A DNA stretch of 64,000 nucleotides from Clostridium beijerinckii (GTDB taxonomy: Bacteria; Bacillota; Clostridia; Clostridiales; Clostridiaceae): positions 2,103,501 through 2,167,500 of the forward strand of contig NZ_CP144906.1 in the NCBI RefSeq assembly GCF_036699995.1, in the 5' to 3' direction. A program made the translations under genes and the position numbers. Below, piece after piece: positions 43,490 through 53,066 of this stretch (its first letter is position 1; the number at the start of each line of letters is the position of its first letter). The notes under the pieces were generated by a model. That model saw nothing but the letters and a program-made list of their open reading frames with translations, was not told where the DNA came from and searched no databases.

Positions 43490-43538
43490 ATAAATAAAGA
43501 GGTATTTTGATTTTTATCAAAGTGCCTCTTTATTTATT
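43490..43538 (+). terminator. Terminator after the small membrane protein gene
   Basis: Stem AAATAAAGAGGTATTTTGAT pairs with ATCAAAGTGCCTCTTTATTT. Confidence 0.85.
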
Positions 43539-43760
43539 GCCTTAAGTAATATGGGTAGAATTCTTTTATGTAGAATACATCCGAATCATTTTATAGCAAA
43601 GATTACTAATTGTAAAACCAGCTTAACTTTATTAAGTTTCTATTTATAAAGAAATAATATAAATAAGTTTTTGTATTATTTAATAAAATTTAATTAAAAT
43701 AAAATTATGATATAATAGGCATAAAACTCTTATAGTTTTATATAAAATTGGGGTGATAAT

Positions 43761-44915
43761 ATGTCAATTACTGTAGGGAAATTATTTGGAAATGGGGCTG
43801 TTTTATATCAAATGAAACTGCTAGCAGGACAGAAAGGTCTTAATAATCTAGTGGAATGGGTACATATTATTGAAAATGATGAGGTGAGTGAATTTCTTCA
43901 TGGAAATGAAGTTGTCCTTACGTCAGGCATTCTAAATGATGGTGATGGATGGTTGTTAGAATATACAAAAAAACTATATGCTGCTCGGGCAAGCGCTTTT
44001 GTTGTAAATATTGGGCCATACACCAAGTCAATACCTAACGATGTTATAGAATATTGTAACCAAATAAAAATGCCTCTTTATACTATTCCATGGGAAACAA
44101 GAATGGTAGATTTAACACGGAATATATGTTATCGAATAATGCAAAGTGAGCAAGTAGAAATAAGTATAGCAAGTACGATTAAGAATATTATATTTAAAAC
44201 AGGTGATATAGAAACATTAATTTTACAGATGGAGAGATATGGGTATTTGAGAGACAGTCATTTCTGCTTTATAGTCATGTCCTTTGAACACAAAGAAGAC
44301 AATCAATTAGAATTTGATATGAATAAAATTAAAATGTATTCAGAAAGATTAGCTAGAAGTATTCATGAATTATATATTTCATTTTCATATAAAGATTCTT
44401 GGGTTCTGGCTCTTGTGAATTATGGAAATTACGATGTCACTAATTTTGTTGATACTTTTTTTAAGAATTGGAATGAACCTTCATGGAAGGTTCATATGGG
44501 AATAAGTGAAAATAAAGCAGGCATTAAAATGCAGGCGGAGAATTTTAATAATGCTTTCACAGCAATGACGATGGCCAAAAAACAAGGCAAAGAAATGGTG
44601 TTTTATGATAAACTAGATATTCATAAATTGCTTTTAAATGCTAAGGATAAAGAAGTGCTTAAAGAATATTACAAGGATACTCTAGGTAAGTTAGAAAAAT
44701 ATGATAAGGAAAATAACACTGATTTAATGAGCTTCTTATATATGTTTTTACAGAACAACGGTAGTCAAAGTCTTGTTGCTGAGAAACAATATATTCATAG
44801 GAATACAGTAAATAATCAGCTTAAAAAGATTGAAAAGATTACTGGATATAATCCATCAAATTTGGAAGAAAAACTACGATTTTATTTAGGTTTTTTTGTG
44901 AAGGATGTTATGTAG
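43761..44915 (+). CDS. pucR: PucR-family transcription regulator
   Basis: 384 aa. The N-terminal PucR domain (about 5-125) opens VGKLFGNGAVLYQMKLLAGQ; a GGDEF-like middle follows; the C-terminal HTH_30 domain (about 320-378) has KQYIHRNTVNNQLKKIEKITG. In Bacillus PucR activates purine catabolism; homologues next to pyrimidine genes control pyrimidine breakdown. It sits just upstream of the pyrimidine cluster and is its probable activator. GGGGTG precedes the ATG. A strong hairpin (44947-44985) follows. Confidence 0.87.
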   Translation: MSITVGKLFGNGAVLYQMKLLAGQKGLNNLVEWVHIIENDEVSEFLHGNEVVLTSGILNDGDGWLLEYTKKLYAARASAFVVNIGPYTKSIPNDVIEYCNQIKMPLYTIPWETRMVDLTRNICYRIMQSEQVEISIASTIKNIIFKTGDIETLILQMERYGYLRDSHFCFIVMSFEHKEDNQLEFDMNKIKMYSERLARSIHELYISFSYKDSWVLALVNYGNYDVTNFVDTFFKNWNEPSWKVHMGISENKAGIKMQAENFNNAFTAMTMAKKQGKEMVFYDKLDIHKLLLNAKDKEVLKEYYKDTLGKLEKYDKENNTDLMSFLYMFLQNNGSQSLVAEKQYIHRNTVNNQLKKIEKITGYNPSNLEEKLRFYLGFFVKDVM

Positions 44916-45062
44916 GGCAACTTGGGACTTGTTATTTATATTCATGTGACTAAATGTGCAGTTGCACAAATAAACTTAGTCACTTATTCATTGATATAAC
45001 AGTTTTACTAGTATATAATAAAAACAACTTAAAGGAAAAACGAATTTAATAGAGATAACAGC

Positions 45063-45101
45063 AACGGAGCTTGTTCACTTGAATAAGTTCCGTTTTTTTA
45101 T
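45063..45101 (+). terminator. Leader terminator before the aminotransferase gene
   Basis: AACGGAGCTT / AAGTTCCGTT with an internal bulge and seven T. It lies after a TATAAT (near 45014) and before the coding start at 45142, so it would attenuate the operon. Confidence 0.7.
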
Positions 45102-45141
45102 TTGAGGAAAATATTAAATGTATATGAGGGAGTGTATAAAG

Positions 45142-46467
45142 ATGAATGGTGAAGAAATTAGGAGTACTTTAAAAGAATATAATTTACAATCATGGAGCAA
45201 ACAAAGAAATTTAAATCCTATTTCAGTTGAAAAAGCTGATGGTATTTACTTTTGGGATTATGATGGAAATAGATATTCAGATATGTCGTCACAACTTGTT
45301 AATATGAATTTAGGTTTTGGAAATAAAGCGATTGGAGATGCAATAAAAGAACAAGTAGATAAATATTGTTTTGTAGGGCCATCTTATGGAGCCGAATCTA
45401 GAGCCAAGCTTGCAAAGAAGATCATTGAATTAATGCCTGATAATATGGGCAAGGTATTTTTCACAAATGCAGGTGCAGAATCAAATGAGAATGCTGTAAA
45501 GATAGCAAGAATGTTCACAGGTAAGACAAAGGTGTTCAGCCGTTATAGAAGTTATCACGGATCTTCGTTTGGTGCTGGTAATTTAACAGGTGAACCTAGA
45601 AGATATCAATTAGAACCTGGTATTCCAGGATTCGTAAAATTCTTTGATCCATATATTTATAGAGAACCAATAGAATTCGAATCAGAAGAAGCTGCAACAA
45701 AATATTACTTGGCCAAGTTGAGAGAACAAATAATTTATGAAGGACCTGATAGTGTGGCTGCAATAGTTTTAGAGACTATAACAGGTTCAAATGGAGTTAT
45801 CATTGCGCCAAAAGGATATCTTCCAGGAGTTAGAGCTTTATGTGATGAATTTAAAATCTTAATGATTTGTGATGAAGTTATGACAGGCTGGGGCAGAACG
45901 GGTAGAATGTTTGGCTTTGAGAATTTTGATGTAAAACCAGATATAGTAACTTTTGCAAAAGGTGTTACTTGTGGATATGTTCAACTTGGTGGAGTTGTAG
46001 TAAGTAAAGAAATAGCAGCTTACTTTGATGATAATTTATTATCTTGCGGACTAACTTATAGTGGACATCCCCTAGCTTGTGCAGCAGGTGTAGCGTGTAT
46101 AAACTATTATGAAGAAGCAGGTATACTAAAAAATGTTAACGAAGTAGGTAGTGTACTTGGTGAAAAACTAGAAGAGATGAAAGCTTCTCACCCATCAGTT
46201 GGAGATGTGAGGTATATTGGATTATTTTCAGCAGTGGAATTAGTAAAGGATAAAGGAAGCAAGGAACCCTTAGTACCATATGGAAAGGATCCAGAAGGAG
46301 TTATGGGGAAAATTTTAGGATTATTAAAGGAAAGAAAGTTTATGACATATACTCATGAGAACATGATACTTGTTGCCCCTCCACTAATAATTACTAAGGA
46401 GCAATTAGAAGAAGAGTTAGCTAAATTAGACGAAGTACTTGGAATTGTAGACAAACAATTTATCTAG
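45142..46467 (+). CDS. Class III aminotransferase, probable beta-alanine transaminase
   Basis: 441 aa omega-aminotransferase with the PLP lysine in FAKGVTCGY and landmarks FTNAGAESNENAVKIAR, YRSYHGSSFGAGNLTGEPRR and CDEVMTGWGRTG. GGGAG lies nine bases before ATG 45142 (MNGEEIRSTL). Overlap with pyrimidine-degrading genes suggests that it moves the amino group of beta-alanine (or 3-aminoisobutyrate) to pyruvate or 2-oxoglutarate, giving malonate semialdehyde. It resembles taurine/beta-alanine:pyruvate enzymes. The downstream dehydrogenase gene is 13 bases away. Confidence 0.83.
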   Translation: MNGEEIRSTLKEYNLQSWSKQRNLNPISVEKADGIYFWDYDGNRYSDMSSQLVNMNLGFGNKAIGDAIKEQVDKYCFVGPSYGAESRAKLAKKIIELMPDNMGKVFFTNAGAESNENAVKIARMFTGKTKVFSRYRSYHGSSFGAGNLTGEPRRYQLEPGIPGFVKFFDPYIYREPIEFESEEAATKYYLAKLREQIIYEGPDSVAAIVLETITGSNGVIIAPKGYLPGVRALCDEFKILMICDEVMTGWGRTGRMFGFENFDVKPDIVTFAKGVTCGYVQLGGVVVSKEIAAYFDDNLLSCGLTYSGHPLACAAGVACINYYEEAGILKNVNEVGSVLGEKLEEMKASHPSVGDVRYIGLFSAVELVKDKGSKEPLVPYGKDPEGVMGKILGLLKERKFMTYTHENMILVAPPLIITKEQLEEELAKLDEVLGIVDKQFI

Positions 46468-46480
46468 ATGAGGTGAGAAA

Positions 46481-47632
46481 ATGGCATATGAGTTTAGTTT
46501 ACCAAGACGTACGATTATTGGAGATAACGCATTAGAATCAAGCGAGAGCTTGATAAAATCCCTTGGGAAAAAAGCATTTATTGTATCTGGAAAAAATGTA
46601 ACTAGAATTGGAACAGTTAAAGTTTTGACAGACTGTTTAGATAACTTAGGAATTGAATATGAAATTTTTAATGATATTATTGGAGAGCCAACCGATTTAA
46701 TGATTGAAAGTGGAGTAAAAGCCTATAAAAACGCTAAATGTGATTTCTGCATAGCAATTGGAGGAGGAAGTCCATTAGATAGCGGTAAAGCTATTGCTGC
46801 CATGACAAAATTAGAAGGTTCAATATCTGATTACATGGGAAAAACAATTGAAGGAGATTTTCCACCATTGGTTTTGATTCCAACTACAGCAGGAACAGGT
46901 TCAGAAGCTACCAAATTTACGGTTATTACAGATTCAAAGAGGAATATAAAAATGCTTCTAAAGGGAGAAGCATTACTACCTGATTTGGCAGTGATTGATT
47001 CAAAATTCTCAATGACATCACCTAAAAGCGTAACAGCGGCAACGGGCATGGATGCGTTAACTCATGCAGTAGAAGCGTATACATCAAGAAAAGCAAATTC
47101 ACTAACAGATACCTTTGCATTATCTGCAATCAAAAGAATTTTTGAGTTTTTACCATTGGCTTATAAAGATGGTGAAAATAAAAAGGCTAGAGAAGAAATG
47201 GCCATTGCTGCATATGAAGCTGGTGTATGTATAAATAATTCTTCAGTTACCTTGGTGCATGGCATGAGCAGACCAATTGGAGCTAATTTTCATGTTGCTC
47301 ATGGAATTTCAAATGCTATGCTTATAAAGGAATGTTTATCTTATGTTTTAGATGGAAGCTATGAACGTTTTGGTACAATAGGTAGAGCAATTAATGTAGC
47401 AGACGATAAGAAAAGTGATAAGGAAGCAGCAGAAGCTTTTCTAGAAAAATTAACAGAGTTATGTAACATATGTGAAATACCAACTTTAAAAGAGTATGGA
47501 ATTAATAAAGAAGAATTCAATAAAGTAGTAGATAAGATGGCGCAAGATGCTATGAACAGTGGAAGTCCATCGAATACTATAAAAGAAGTTAAAAAGGAAG
47601 ACTTATTAACTATATACAGTAGATTATGGTAA
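46481..47632 (+). CDS. Iron-containing alcohol dehydrogenase, probable malonate-semialdehyde reductase
   Basis: 383 aa group III dehydrogenase. NAD(P) loop AIGGGSPLDSGKAIAAM, phosphate site TTAGTGSEATKF and metal ligands in AATGMDALTHAVEAY, LVHGMSRPIGANFHVAHG. AGGTGAG precedes the ATG. It is translationally close to the aminotransferase gene. In reductive pyrimidine pathways such an enzyme turns malonate semialdehyde into 3-hydroxypropionate, disposing of electrons during fermentation. That role is inferred from position. Confidence 0.82.
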   Translation: MAYEFSLPRRTIIGDNALESSESLIKSLGKKAFIVSGKNVTRIGTVKVLTDCLDNLGIEYEIFNDIIGEPTDLMIESGVKAYKNAKCDFCIAIGGGSPLDSGKAIAAMTKLEGSISDYMGKTIEGDFPPLVLIPTTAGTGSEATKFTVITDSKRNIKMLLKGEALLPDLAVIDSKFSMTSPKSVTAATGMDALTHAVEAYTSRKANSLTDTFALSAIKRIFEFLPLAYKDGENKKAREEMAIAAYEAGVCINNSSVTLVHGMSRPIGANFHVAHGISNAMLIKECLSYVLDGSYERFGTIGRAINVADDKKSDKEAAEAFLEKLTELCNICEIPTLKEYGINKEEFNKVVDKMAQDAMNSGSPSNTIKEVKKEDLLTIYSRLW

Positions 47633-47647
47633 ATATAAAATAATTGC

Positions 47648-47683
47648 AACGGTGCAAAACAAATAGTTTTGTACCGTTTTTTG
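47648..47683 (+). terminator. Internal terminator-like hairpin before the ABC genes
   Basis: AACGGTGCAAAAC / GTTTTGTACCGTT, then six T. Its first bases, GCAACGG, match the leader hairpin at 45063. Confidence 0.75.
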
Positions 47684-47704
47684 TTTAAAAGGAGGCGTAA
47701 ATCA

Positions 47705-48538
47705 ATGAGTATGTTGAATGAAATAGATACAGAATTTGAAAGCAGAAATGTTTTTAGGACAAGAGAAGAAAAAGTAGAAATTAAAATTGAAGATTTAAGT
47801 ATGGTTTATCAAGATAAGAATGGGGGCGAACCAGTAACAGCACTTAAGAATGTTAATTTAGAAATTAAAGAAGGAGAATTTATTTCATTACTAGGTCCTT
47901 CTGGTTGCGGAAAGACAACGTTACTTCGTATTATAGCTGATCTATTGCAACCTTCTTCAGGAAAAGTGATAGTACGAGGACAAAGTCCAAGAGAAATAAG
48001 ACTTCAAAAGAAATATGGCATCGTATTTCAAAATCCAGTTCTATACGATTGGAGAACAGTAAGAAGAAATGTTTGTATGCCAATGGAGCTTCTAGGAATG
48101 AAGAAGCAGGATCGTACTTCAAGAGTTACGGAAATGCTTGATCTAGTAGGACTTACTAACTTTGGTACGCATTATCCTTATGAATTAAGTGGAGGGATGC
48201 AGCAAAGGGTTGGTATAGCAAGAGCATTAGCCATTAATCCGGAAATACTTCTTATGGATGAACCATTCTCAGCTTTAGACGAATTTACACGTGAAAAGCT
48301 TCATGAAGATCTTTTAGAAATATGGACAAAGACCAAAAAGACAGTAGTTTTTGTAACCCATAATATTTCAGAAGCAGTATTTTTATCGGATAAAGTTGTG
48401 GTTTTATCTCCACATCCAGGACGTGTTTCTGCTGTGATTGATATTGACATACCAAGACCAAGAAATATGGAATCAAAGCAGTCAAAACAATTTTATGATT
48501 ATATAACCAAAATAAGAAATAGCTTTGAGGGGGTATGA
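47705..48538 (+). CDS. ABC transporter ATPase, SsuB/TauB/ThiZ type
   Basis: 277 aa. Walker A GPSGCGKTT, signature LSGGMQQRV, Walker B ILLMDEPFSALD and the switch His in VFVTHNISEA. It powers the two permeases encoded next. The frame is open back to 47669, but AAGGAGGCG lies before ATG 47705. The family serves nitrate, sulfonate and pyrimidine/HMP importers; here pyrimidine bases are likely from context. Confidence 0.92.
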   Translation: MSMLNEIDTEFESRNVFRTREEKVEIKIEDLSMVYQDKNGGEPVTALKNVNLEIKEGEFISLLGPSGCGKTTLLRIIADLLQPSSGKVIVRGQSPREIRLQKKYGIVFQNPVLYDWRTVRRNVCMPMELLGMKKQDRTSRVTEMLDLVGLTNFGTHYPYELSGGMQQRVGIARALAINPEILLMDEPFSALDEFTREKLHEDLLEIWTKTKKTVVFVTHNISEAVFLSDKVVVLSPHPGRVSAVIDIDIPRPRNMESKQSKQFYDYITKIRNSFEGV

Positions 48539-48540
48539 TT

Positions 48541-49317
48541 ATGATTAGCAGGAAAGAGAAATATAAAGTTAATCTAGTTTGGGCTATAGGCATCTTTATA
48601 GCTTGGGAATTAGTAGCTTTCTTTCTAGAACAAGTGATGCATGATCCAATGGCTGGAGCAAAATTGCCTTATCCACATAGTGTCATCATATCAATAGCAG
48701 AAAATTTCACTGATTTAATGAGCGCAGCTGGACTTACTTTTTCAAGAGCTGTATTTGGGTTTGCACTTGGAGCTGCAATAGGATTTGTTTTAGCAATAAT
48801 TATGAGTTTATCGAAAATAGCAGAAAAAATATCATTACCTTATTTAATAATATCACAAATGATACCTGTTTTAGGGTTAGCTCCTATAATCTTTACTTTA
48901 GTCAGGGATATGAATACTTCTAGAATAGTAATTGCGGCATATATCACATTTTTCCCAGTTTCAGTAAATATGCTTAGTGGATTAAATAGTGTAGAAAGCG
49001 ATAAAAAAGAATTGCTATACTCATATGCTGCAAAAAAGAAAAGCATATATTATAAGCTTATGATTCCATATTCAATGCCATATTTATTTGCTGGTTTAAA
49101 AATAGCGGCACCAATGTCAATAACAGCATCTATCTTAGTTGATATGTTAGGTTCAAGTGGTGGAATTGGAGTGAAACTTTTATACTCGTTATACTCAGGA
49201 ACAAAAGATGTATTCTGGGGATCAGTAGTTACCAGCGCTTTAATGGGGATTTTGAGTTATTTTATAGTAATATTATTCGAAAAAATTTGTATGCCTTGGA
49301 GAAAACAGACTACATAG
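48541..49317 (+). CDS. ABC transporter permease 1
   Basis: 258 aa, six helices, with the EAA-type cytoplasmic loop SYAAKKKSIYYKLMIPYSMP that docks on the ATPase. Two starts compete: ATG 48535 overlaps the ATPase stop codon as ATGA, while ATG 48541 has GAGGGGGT at better spacing and was chosen. It pairs with the next gene as a heterodimeric channel. Confidence 0.9.
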   Translation: MISRKEKYKVNLVWAIGIFIAWELVAFFLEQVMHDPMAGAKLPYPHSVIISIAENFTDLMSAAGLTFSRAVFGFALGAAIGFVLAIIMSLSKIAEKISLPYLIISQMIPVLGLAPIIFTLVRDMNTSRIVIAAYITFFPVSVNMLSGLNSVESDKKELLYSYAAKKKSIYYKLMIPYSMPYLFAGLKIAAPMSITASILVDMLGSSGGIGVKLLYSLYSGTKDVFWGSVVTSALMGILSYFIVILFEKICMPWRKQTT

Positions 49318-49329
49318 GGAGGTAATTTT

Positions 49330-50097
49330 ATGAATGAAAAAATTAAAAATGTCTTATGGCCTTTAGGCTTTGGAATATTAATGATAATCGCATGGCAAGT
49401 TGGTATCATTCATGATGCATTAGGTTTTAAACCCTTTCAATTACCAGTACCATCACAAATTATTAAAACTTTAAGTGATAATTTTTCTAAAGCTCTAACT
49501 GATACGATGATTACAGTTTCAGGGGCATTGGTAGGACTTGCTTTAGGATGCATAATTGGATTTATTGTCGCAGTGATAGCTACGCAGTTTCCAAAGTGGG
49601 GATATACAGGACTTAGTGTAATAGCAGCATTTAATGCAATTCCAATAGTTGCATTATCGCCTATTATGAATCGTTGGTTTACAAGTGGTTTTGCACAAAA
49701 GGTTGGTGTTGTAACGGTTGTATGTATGGCAGCTATGGCAATTAACTCATATAGGGGATTAAATGATTTAAAACCATTTGCAAAAGATTTATTAGAGTCA
49801 TATGCAGCACCAGAAAAAATTATATTTTTCAAGCTTCGTTTACCTAATTGTCTTCCGAGTGTTTTAACTGCATTAAAAATTAATGTGGCAGCAGCAATAA
49901 TGGCGGCTATGATAAGTGAATACTTTGCAGCATCAACTTCAGGTATTGGTTTTGGAATTAAAGATAATTTAAGAAAAGGAATGATGGCCATGGGGTGGTC
50001 CTATATAGTAATGGCAGCATTAGTTGGGATTGTTTTATACTTAATTATTTTATTAATAGAACGTAGAACCATAAAATGGCATGCATCACAAAGATAA
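49330..50097 (+). CDS. ABC transporter permease 2
   Basis: 255 aa, six helices, EAA loop SYAAPEKIIFFKLRLPNCLP. GGGAGG precedes the ATG, 12 bases after permease 1. It is homologous to, but clearly distinct from, permease 1, so the importer uses two different membrane subunits. Confidence 0.9.
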   Translation: MNEKIKNVLWPLGFGILMIIAWQVGIIHDALGFKPFQLPVPSQIIKTLSDNFSKALTDTMITVSGALVGLALGCIIGFIVAVIATQFPKWGYTGLSVIAAFNAIPIVALSPIMNRWFTSGFAQKVGVVTVVCMAAMAINSYRGLNDLKPFAKDLLESYAAPEKIIFFKLRLPNCLPSVLTALKINVAAAIMAAMISEYFAASTSGIGFGIKDNLRKGMMAMGWSYIVMAALVGIVLYLIILLIERRTIKWHASQR

Positions 50098-50252
50098 TAC
50101 CAACTTTAAAATAGAAAAGTTTAGTTCAACCTAATATACTATTTGCTTTATAAGCAAAATTGAAAGTCACCGATATCTCTTAGAATTTCAAGAGAACACA
50201 CAGATGGCATGTATAAGATAAATAATATTTATTTAATAAGGAGGAATTTATT

Positions 50253-51314
50253 ATGAAAAAGAAGTTATTAGCTTTAGGGTTAGCTGTATTAATGATGGGG
50301 ACGATGCTTATAGGATGTGGATCAAAAACATCAGAAACAACAGCGAAAGATGCAACTAAATCAGAGGATACTACAAAGAAGGATGGGGAGTTAGAAAAAG
50401 TAACACTTCAATTAAAATGGCTTCCGCAATCACAATTTATGGGATATTACGTAGCAGCAGCAAAAGGTTACTATAAAGATGAAGGAATAGATATTCAAAT
50501 TCTTCCAGGAGGAAGTGACATTATTCCAGAGCAAAATGTTTATAATGGTGTAGCCAATATAGGGGTAACTTGGGTTTCAAGTTTGATGACTTACCAAGCT
50601 CAAGGGTATGATTTACAAGAAATCGCTCAAGTATTTCAAAAATCAGGCATGTTACTAGTATCTAAAAAAGAAAAAGGTATTAATTCGCCAAAAGATTTAG
50701 CTGGTAAAAAAGTAGGTAACTGGTTTGGTGGTAATGAATATGAACTTCTTGCTCTGCTTTCAAAATACAATTTAGATAAAGACAAAGACCTAAAACTTGT
50801 ACAACAAGACTTTACAATGGATCAATTAAAAGAAGGATCAGTTGATGCAGCATCAGCAATGACTTATAACGAATTTGGTTTATTACTTGAAGGCGGCATG
50901 AAGAAAGAGGATTTAAATGTAATTGATATGAACAATGAAAGTGTTGCAATGATGGAAGATTGTTTATTTGTAAACTCTGAATGGGCAGGTAAGAATAAAG
51001 ATTTATTAGTTCGTTTCTTAAAAGCATCTATAAAGGGGTGGAAAGATGCAGTCCAAGATCCAGAAGCAGCAGGAAAAACAGTTTATGATGTAGATAAATC
51101 AGTTTCATTAGATCACCAAGTTTATATGGCGAAAGAAGTTGCTAAACTTGTTGCACCTCAAGGATTTGATACTTCAAAAATTGGACAAATCGATATGAAT
51201 GCAATTAAGCAAACAGGGGATTTCTTAAAACTTTATAATAAAGATTTAGCTAAAACTCCAGTGGTAGATGATACAACATTCACTTCAAAGTATTGGGAAG
51301 AAGCAACAAAATAA
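50253..51314 (+). CDS. ABC transporter substrate-binding lipoprotein, NMT1/THI5-like
   Basis: 353 aa. Lipoprotein signal peptide with lipobox LIGC (Cys at about 23) and a Ser/Thr/Lys-rich linker. The NMT1/THI5-like binding domain begins LQLKWLPQSQFMGYYVAAA, the motif of HMP- and pyrimidine-binding members. AAGGAGG precedes the ATG. It lies 155 bases after the permeases, with short hairpins in between that may stabilise the RNA ends. Uracil, thymine or a related base is the likely ligand from the catabolic genes that follow. Confidence 0.9.
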   Translation: MKKKLLALGLAVLMMGTMLIGCGSKTSETTAKDATKSEDTTKKDGELEKVTLQLKWLPQSQFMGYYVAAAKGYYKDEGIDIQILPGGSDIIPEQNVYNGVANIGVTWVSSLMTYQAQGYDLQEIAQVFQKSGMLLVSKKEKGINSPKDLAGKKVGNWFGGNEYELLALLSKYNLDKDKDLKLVQQDFTMDQLKEGSVDAASAMTYNEFGLLLEGGMKKEDLNVIDMNNESVAMMEDCLFVNSEWAGKNKDLLVRFLKASIKGWKDAVQDPEAAGKTVYDVDKSVSLDHQVYMAKEVAKLVAPQGFDTSKIGQIDMNAIKQTGDFLKLYNKDLAKTPVVDDTTFTSKYWEEATK

Positions 51315-51552
51315 TATGATAAAAATTGATTCCTGTGTGGTTAAATCCACACGGAATCATCTTAAAATTTATATAACAAAATTTTAATTTGAGAAAGTAA
51401 TTTATCACAAAAGAACTAATTTATTAAAAAACAAATACATTAGGAAGCTTAAATCAAAAGTACAACAAAAAGCAGAAGCATTAAAGAGAAAATTATTAAC
51501 TAAATTAGTTATTTAGATATTAAGGATATATATAAATGGAAGGAGAATACTT

Positions 51553-52920
51553 ATGGATTTAATTATTAAGAATGGAACTATTGTAACACCATTAGAATCT
51601 TATGTAGCTGACCTTGCTGTAAAAGGTGGAAAGATTGTAGCGATTGGAACAGGTTTTTCAGAAGAAGGTGCAAGTGTTGTAGATGCTAAAGGCAAGTTAA
51701 TATTACCAGGGGCTATAGACGCACATACTCATTTAGCTATGCCGTTTGGAGGTACTGTTTCAGCTGACAGCTATCTTGCCGGAACACGGGCAGCTGCATG
51801 TGGAGGTGTTACAACAGTATTTGATTATCCAATGCAAAGAAAAGGCAACGGAATAATTGAAACCATTGAAACAAGAAAAGAAATGTGTGATCCAGAGGCG
51901 TGCGTAGATTATGCATTTCATTGTATCATAACTGATTTAAATGAAGGAACTATCTTAGATGAATTTGAAGATGCAGTTGAATATGGAGTACCTAGTTTTA
52001 AATGTTTCTTAGTTTATAAAAAAGAGGGGATGATGGTGGATGATGCGACTTTAGTGAAAATACTATTGAAGGCTAAAGAAACTGGGGCGATGACAAACAT
52101 CCATGCTGAAAATCCCGATTTGATTGACTTAAATATTGAAAACTTCTTAAAAGAAGGAAAAACTTCAGCATGGTATCACTACTTAAGCAGACCAGAATTT
52201 GTTGAAGCTGAGGCAGATAAAAGGGCAGTGCATTTAGCTAAATCCATAGGAGCGCCACTATATTTAGTTCATATGGCAGACAAGGAAGGATTAGAAACTG
52301 CTATTGAAGCCAAAAGAGAAGGTCATGATATATATGTTGAAACATGCCCACAATATTTGGAATTTACGTGCGATGTTTATAAAAGAGAAGATGGCAGAAA
52401 TTTTGTATGTTCACCACCAATGAAAGGGCAAGAAAGTCAAGATGCACTTTGGAAAGCTATTAAATCAGGAGATATTGATACTGTAGCTACAGACCACTGC
52501 CCATTCCAAAGCTATGAAAAGGACTGGGGGAAAGATGATTTTACGAAGATTCCAAATGGGTGTGCAGGTGTAGAAAATTTATATCCATATATGCTTTCAG
52601 CAGCAAATGAAGGAAAAATCACTTTTAATAGAGCGGTAGAATTATGTTCATTTAATCCAGCTAAAATATTTGGATGCACAGAAAAAGGTTCTCTAACAGT
52701 TGGAAAAGATGCAGACATTGTAATTTATGATCCAAATAAAGACTTCACAATTTCGGTAGAGAATATGCATTCAGATTATGATCATACAATTTGGGAAGGT
52801 AAAACTCTTCATGGATATCCAGTACAAACTTATGTGCGTGGAAATTTAGTTTATGATAATGGTGAATTCGTTGGAAAAGCAGGATTTGGACAATTTGTAA
52901 AACGAGTAGGAAGAAAGTAA
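51553..52920 (+). CDS. hydA: Dihydropyrimidinase (D-hydantoinase family)
   Basis: 455 aa cyclic amidohydrolase that opens dihydrouracil to N-carbamoyl-beta-alanine. Two-metal site: HTHLAMPF near residue 59, the carbamylated lysine K156 in FKCFLVYK, NIHAENPD, LVHMAD and TVATDHCPF. AAGGAG precedes the ATG. Next to a dihydropyrimidine dehydrogenase and a carbamoyl-amino-acid hydrolase, it is the middle step of pyrimidine breakdown. Confidence 0.93.
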   Translation: MDLIIKNGTIVTPLESYVADLAVKGGKIVAIGTGFSEEGASVVDAKGKLILPGAIDAHTHLAMPFGGTVSADSYLAGTRAAACGGVTTVFDYPMQRKGNGIIETIETRKEMCDPEACVDYAFHCIITDLNEGTILDEFEDAVEYGVPSFKCFLVYKKEGMMVDDATLVKILLKAKETGAMTNIHAENPDLIDLNIENFLKEGKTSAWYHYLSRPEFVEAEADKRAVHLAKSIGAPLYLVHMADKEGLETAIEAKREGHDIYVETCPQYLEFTCDVYKREDGRNFVCSPPMKGQESQDALWKAIKSGDIDTVATDHCPFQSYEKDWGKDDFTKIPNGCAGVENLYPYMLSAANEGKITFNRAVELCSFNPAKIFGCTEKGSLTVGKDADIVIYDPNKDFTISVENMHSDYDHTIWEGKTLHGYPVQTYVRGNLVYDNGEFVGKAGFGQFVKRVGRK

Positions 52921-53066
52921 ATTGGAACTTGGCTTTGGTGATATTTAGTACCTTGACTGTAGTTCAAGCTATCTAGGATTATGATAATGATGTTATCTAC
53001 AGATTAAGAATAATGAGAGTTACAGAGGCTAAACATCAGATAAATTATAATTTAGGAGGAATGGAA

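Noticed and set aside
49437..49991. 184-codon minus-strand frame inside permease 2
   Set aside because: Antisense to a recognised permease with a proper start; no independent support.
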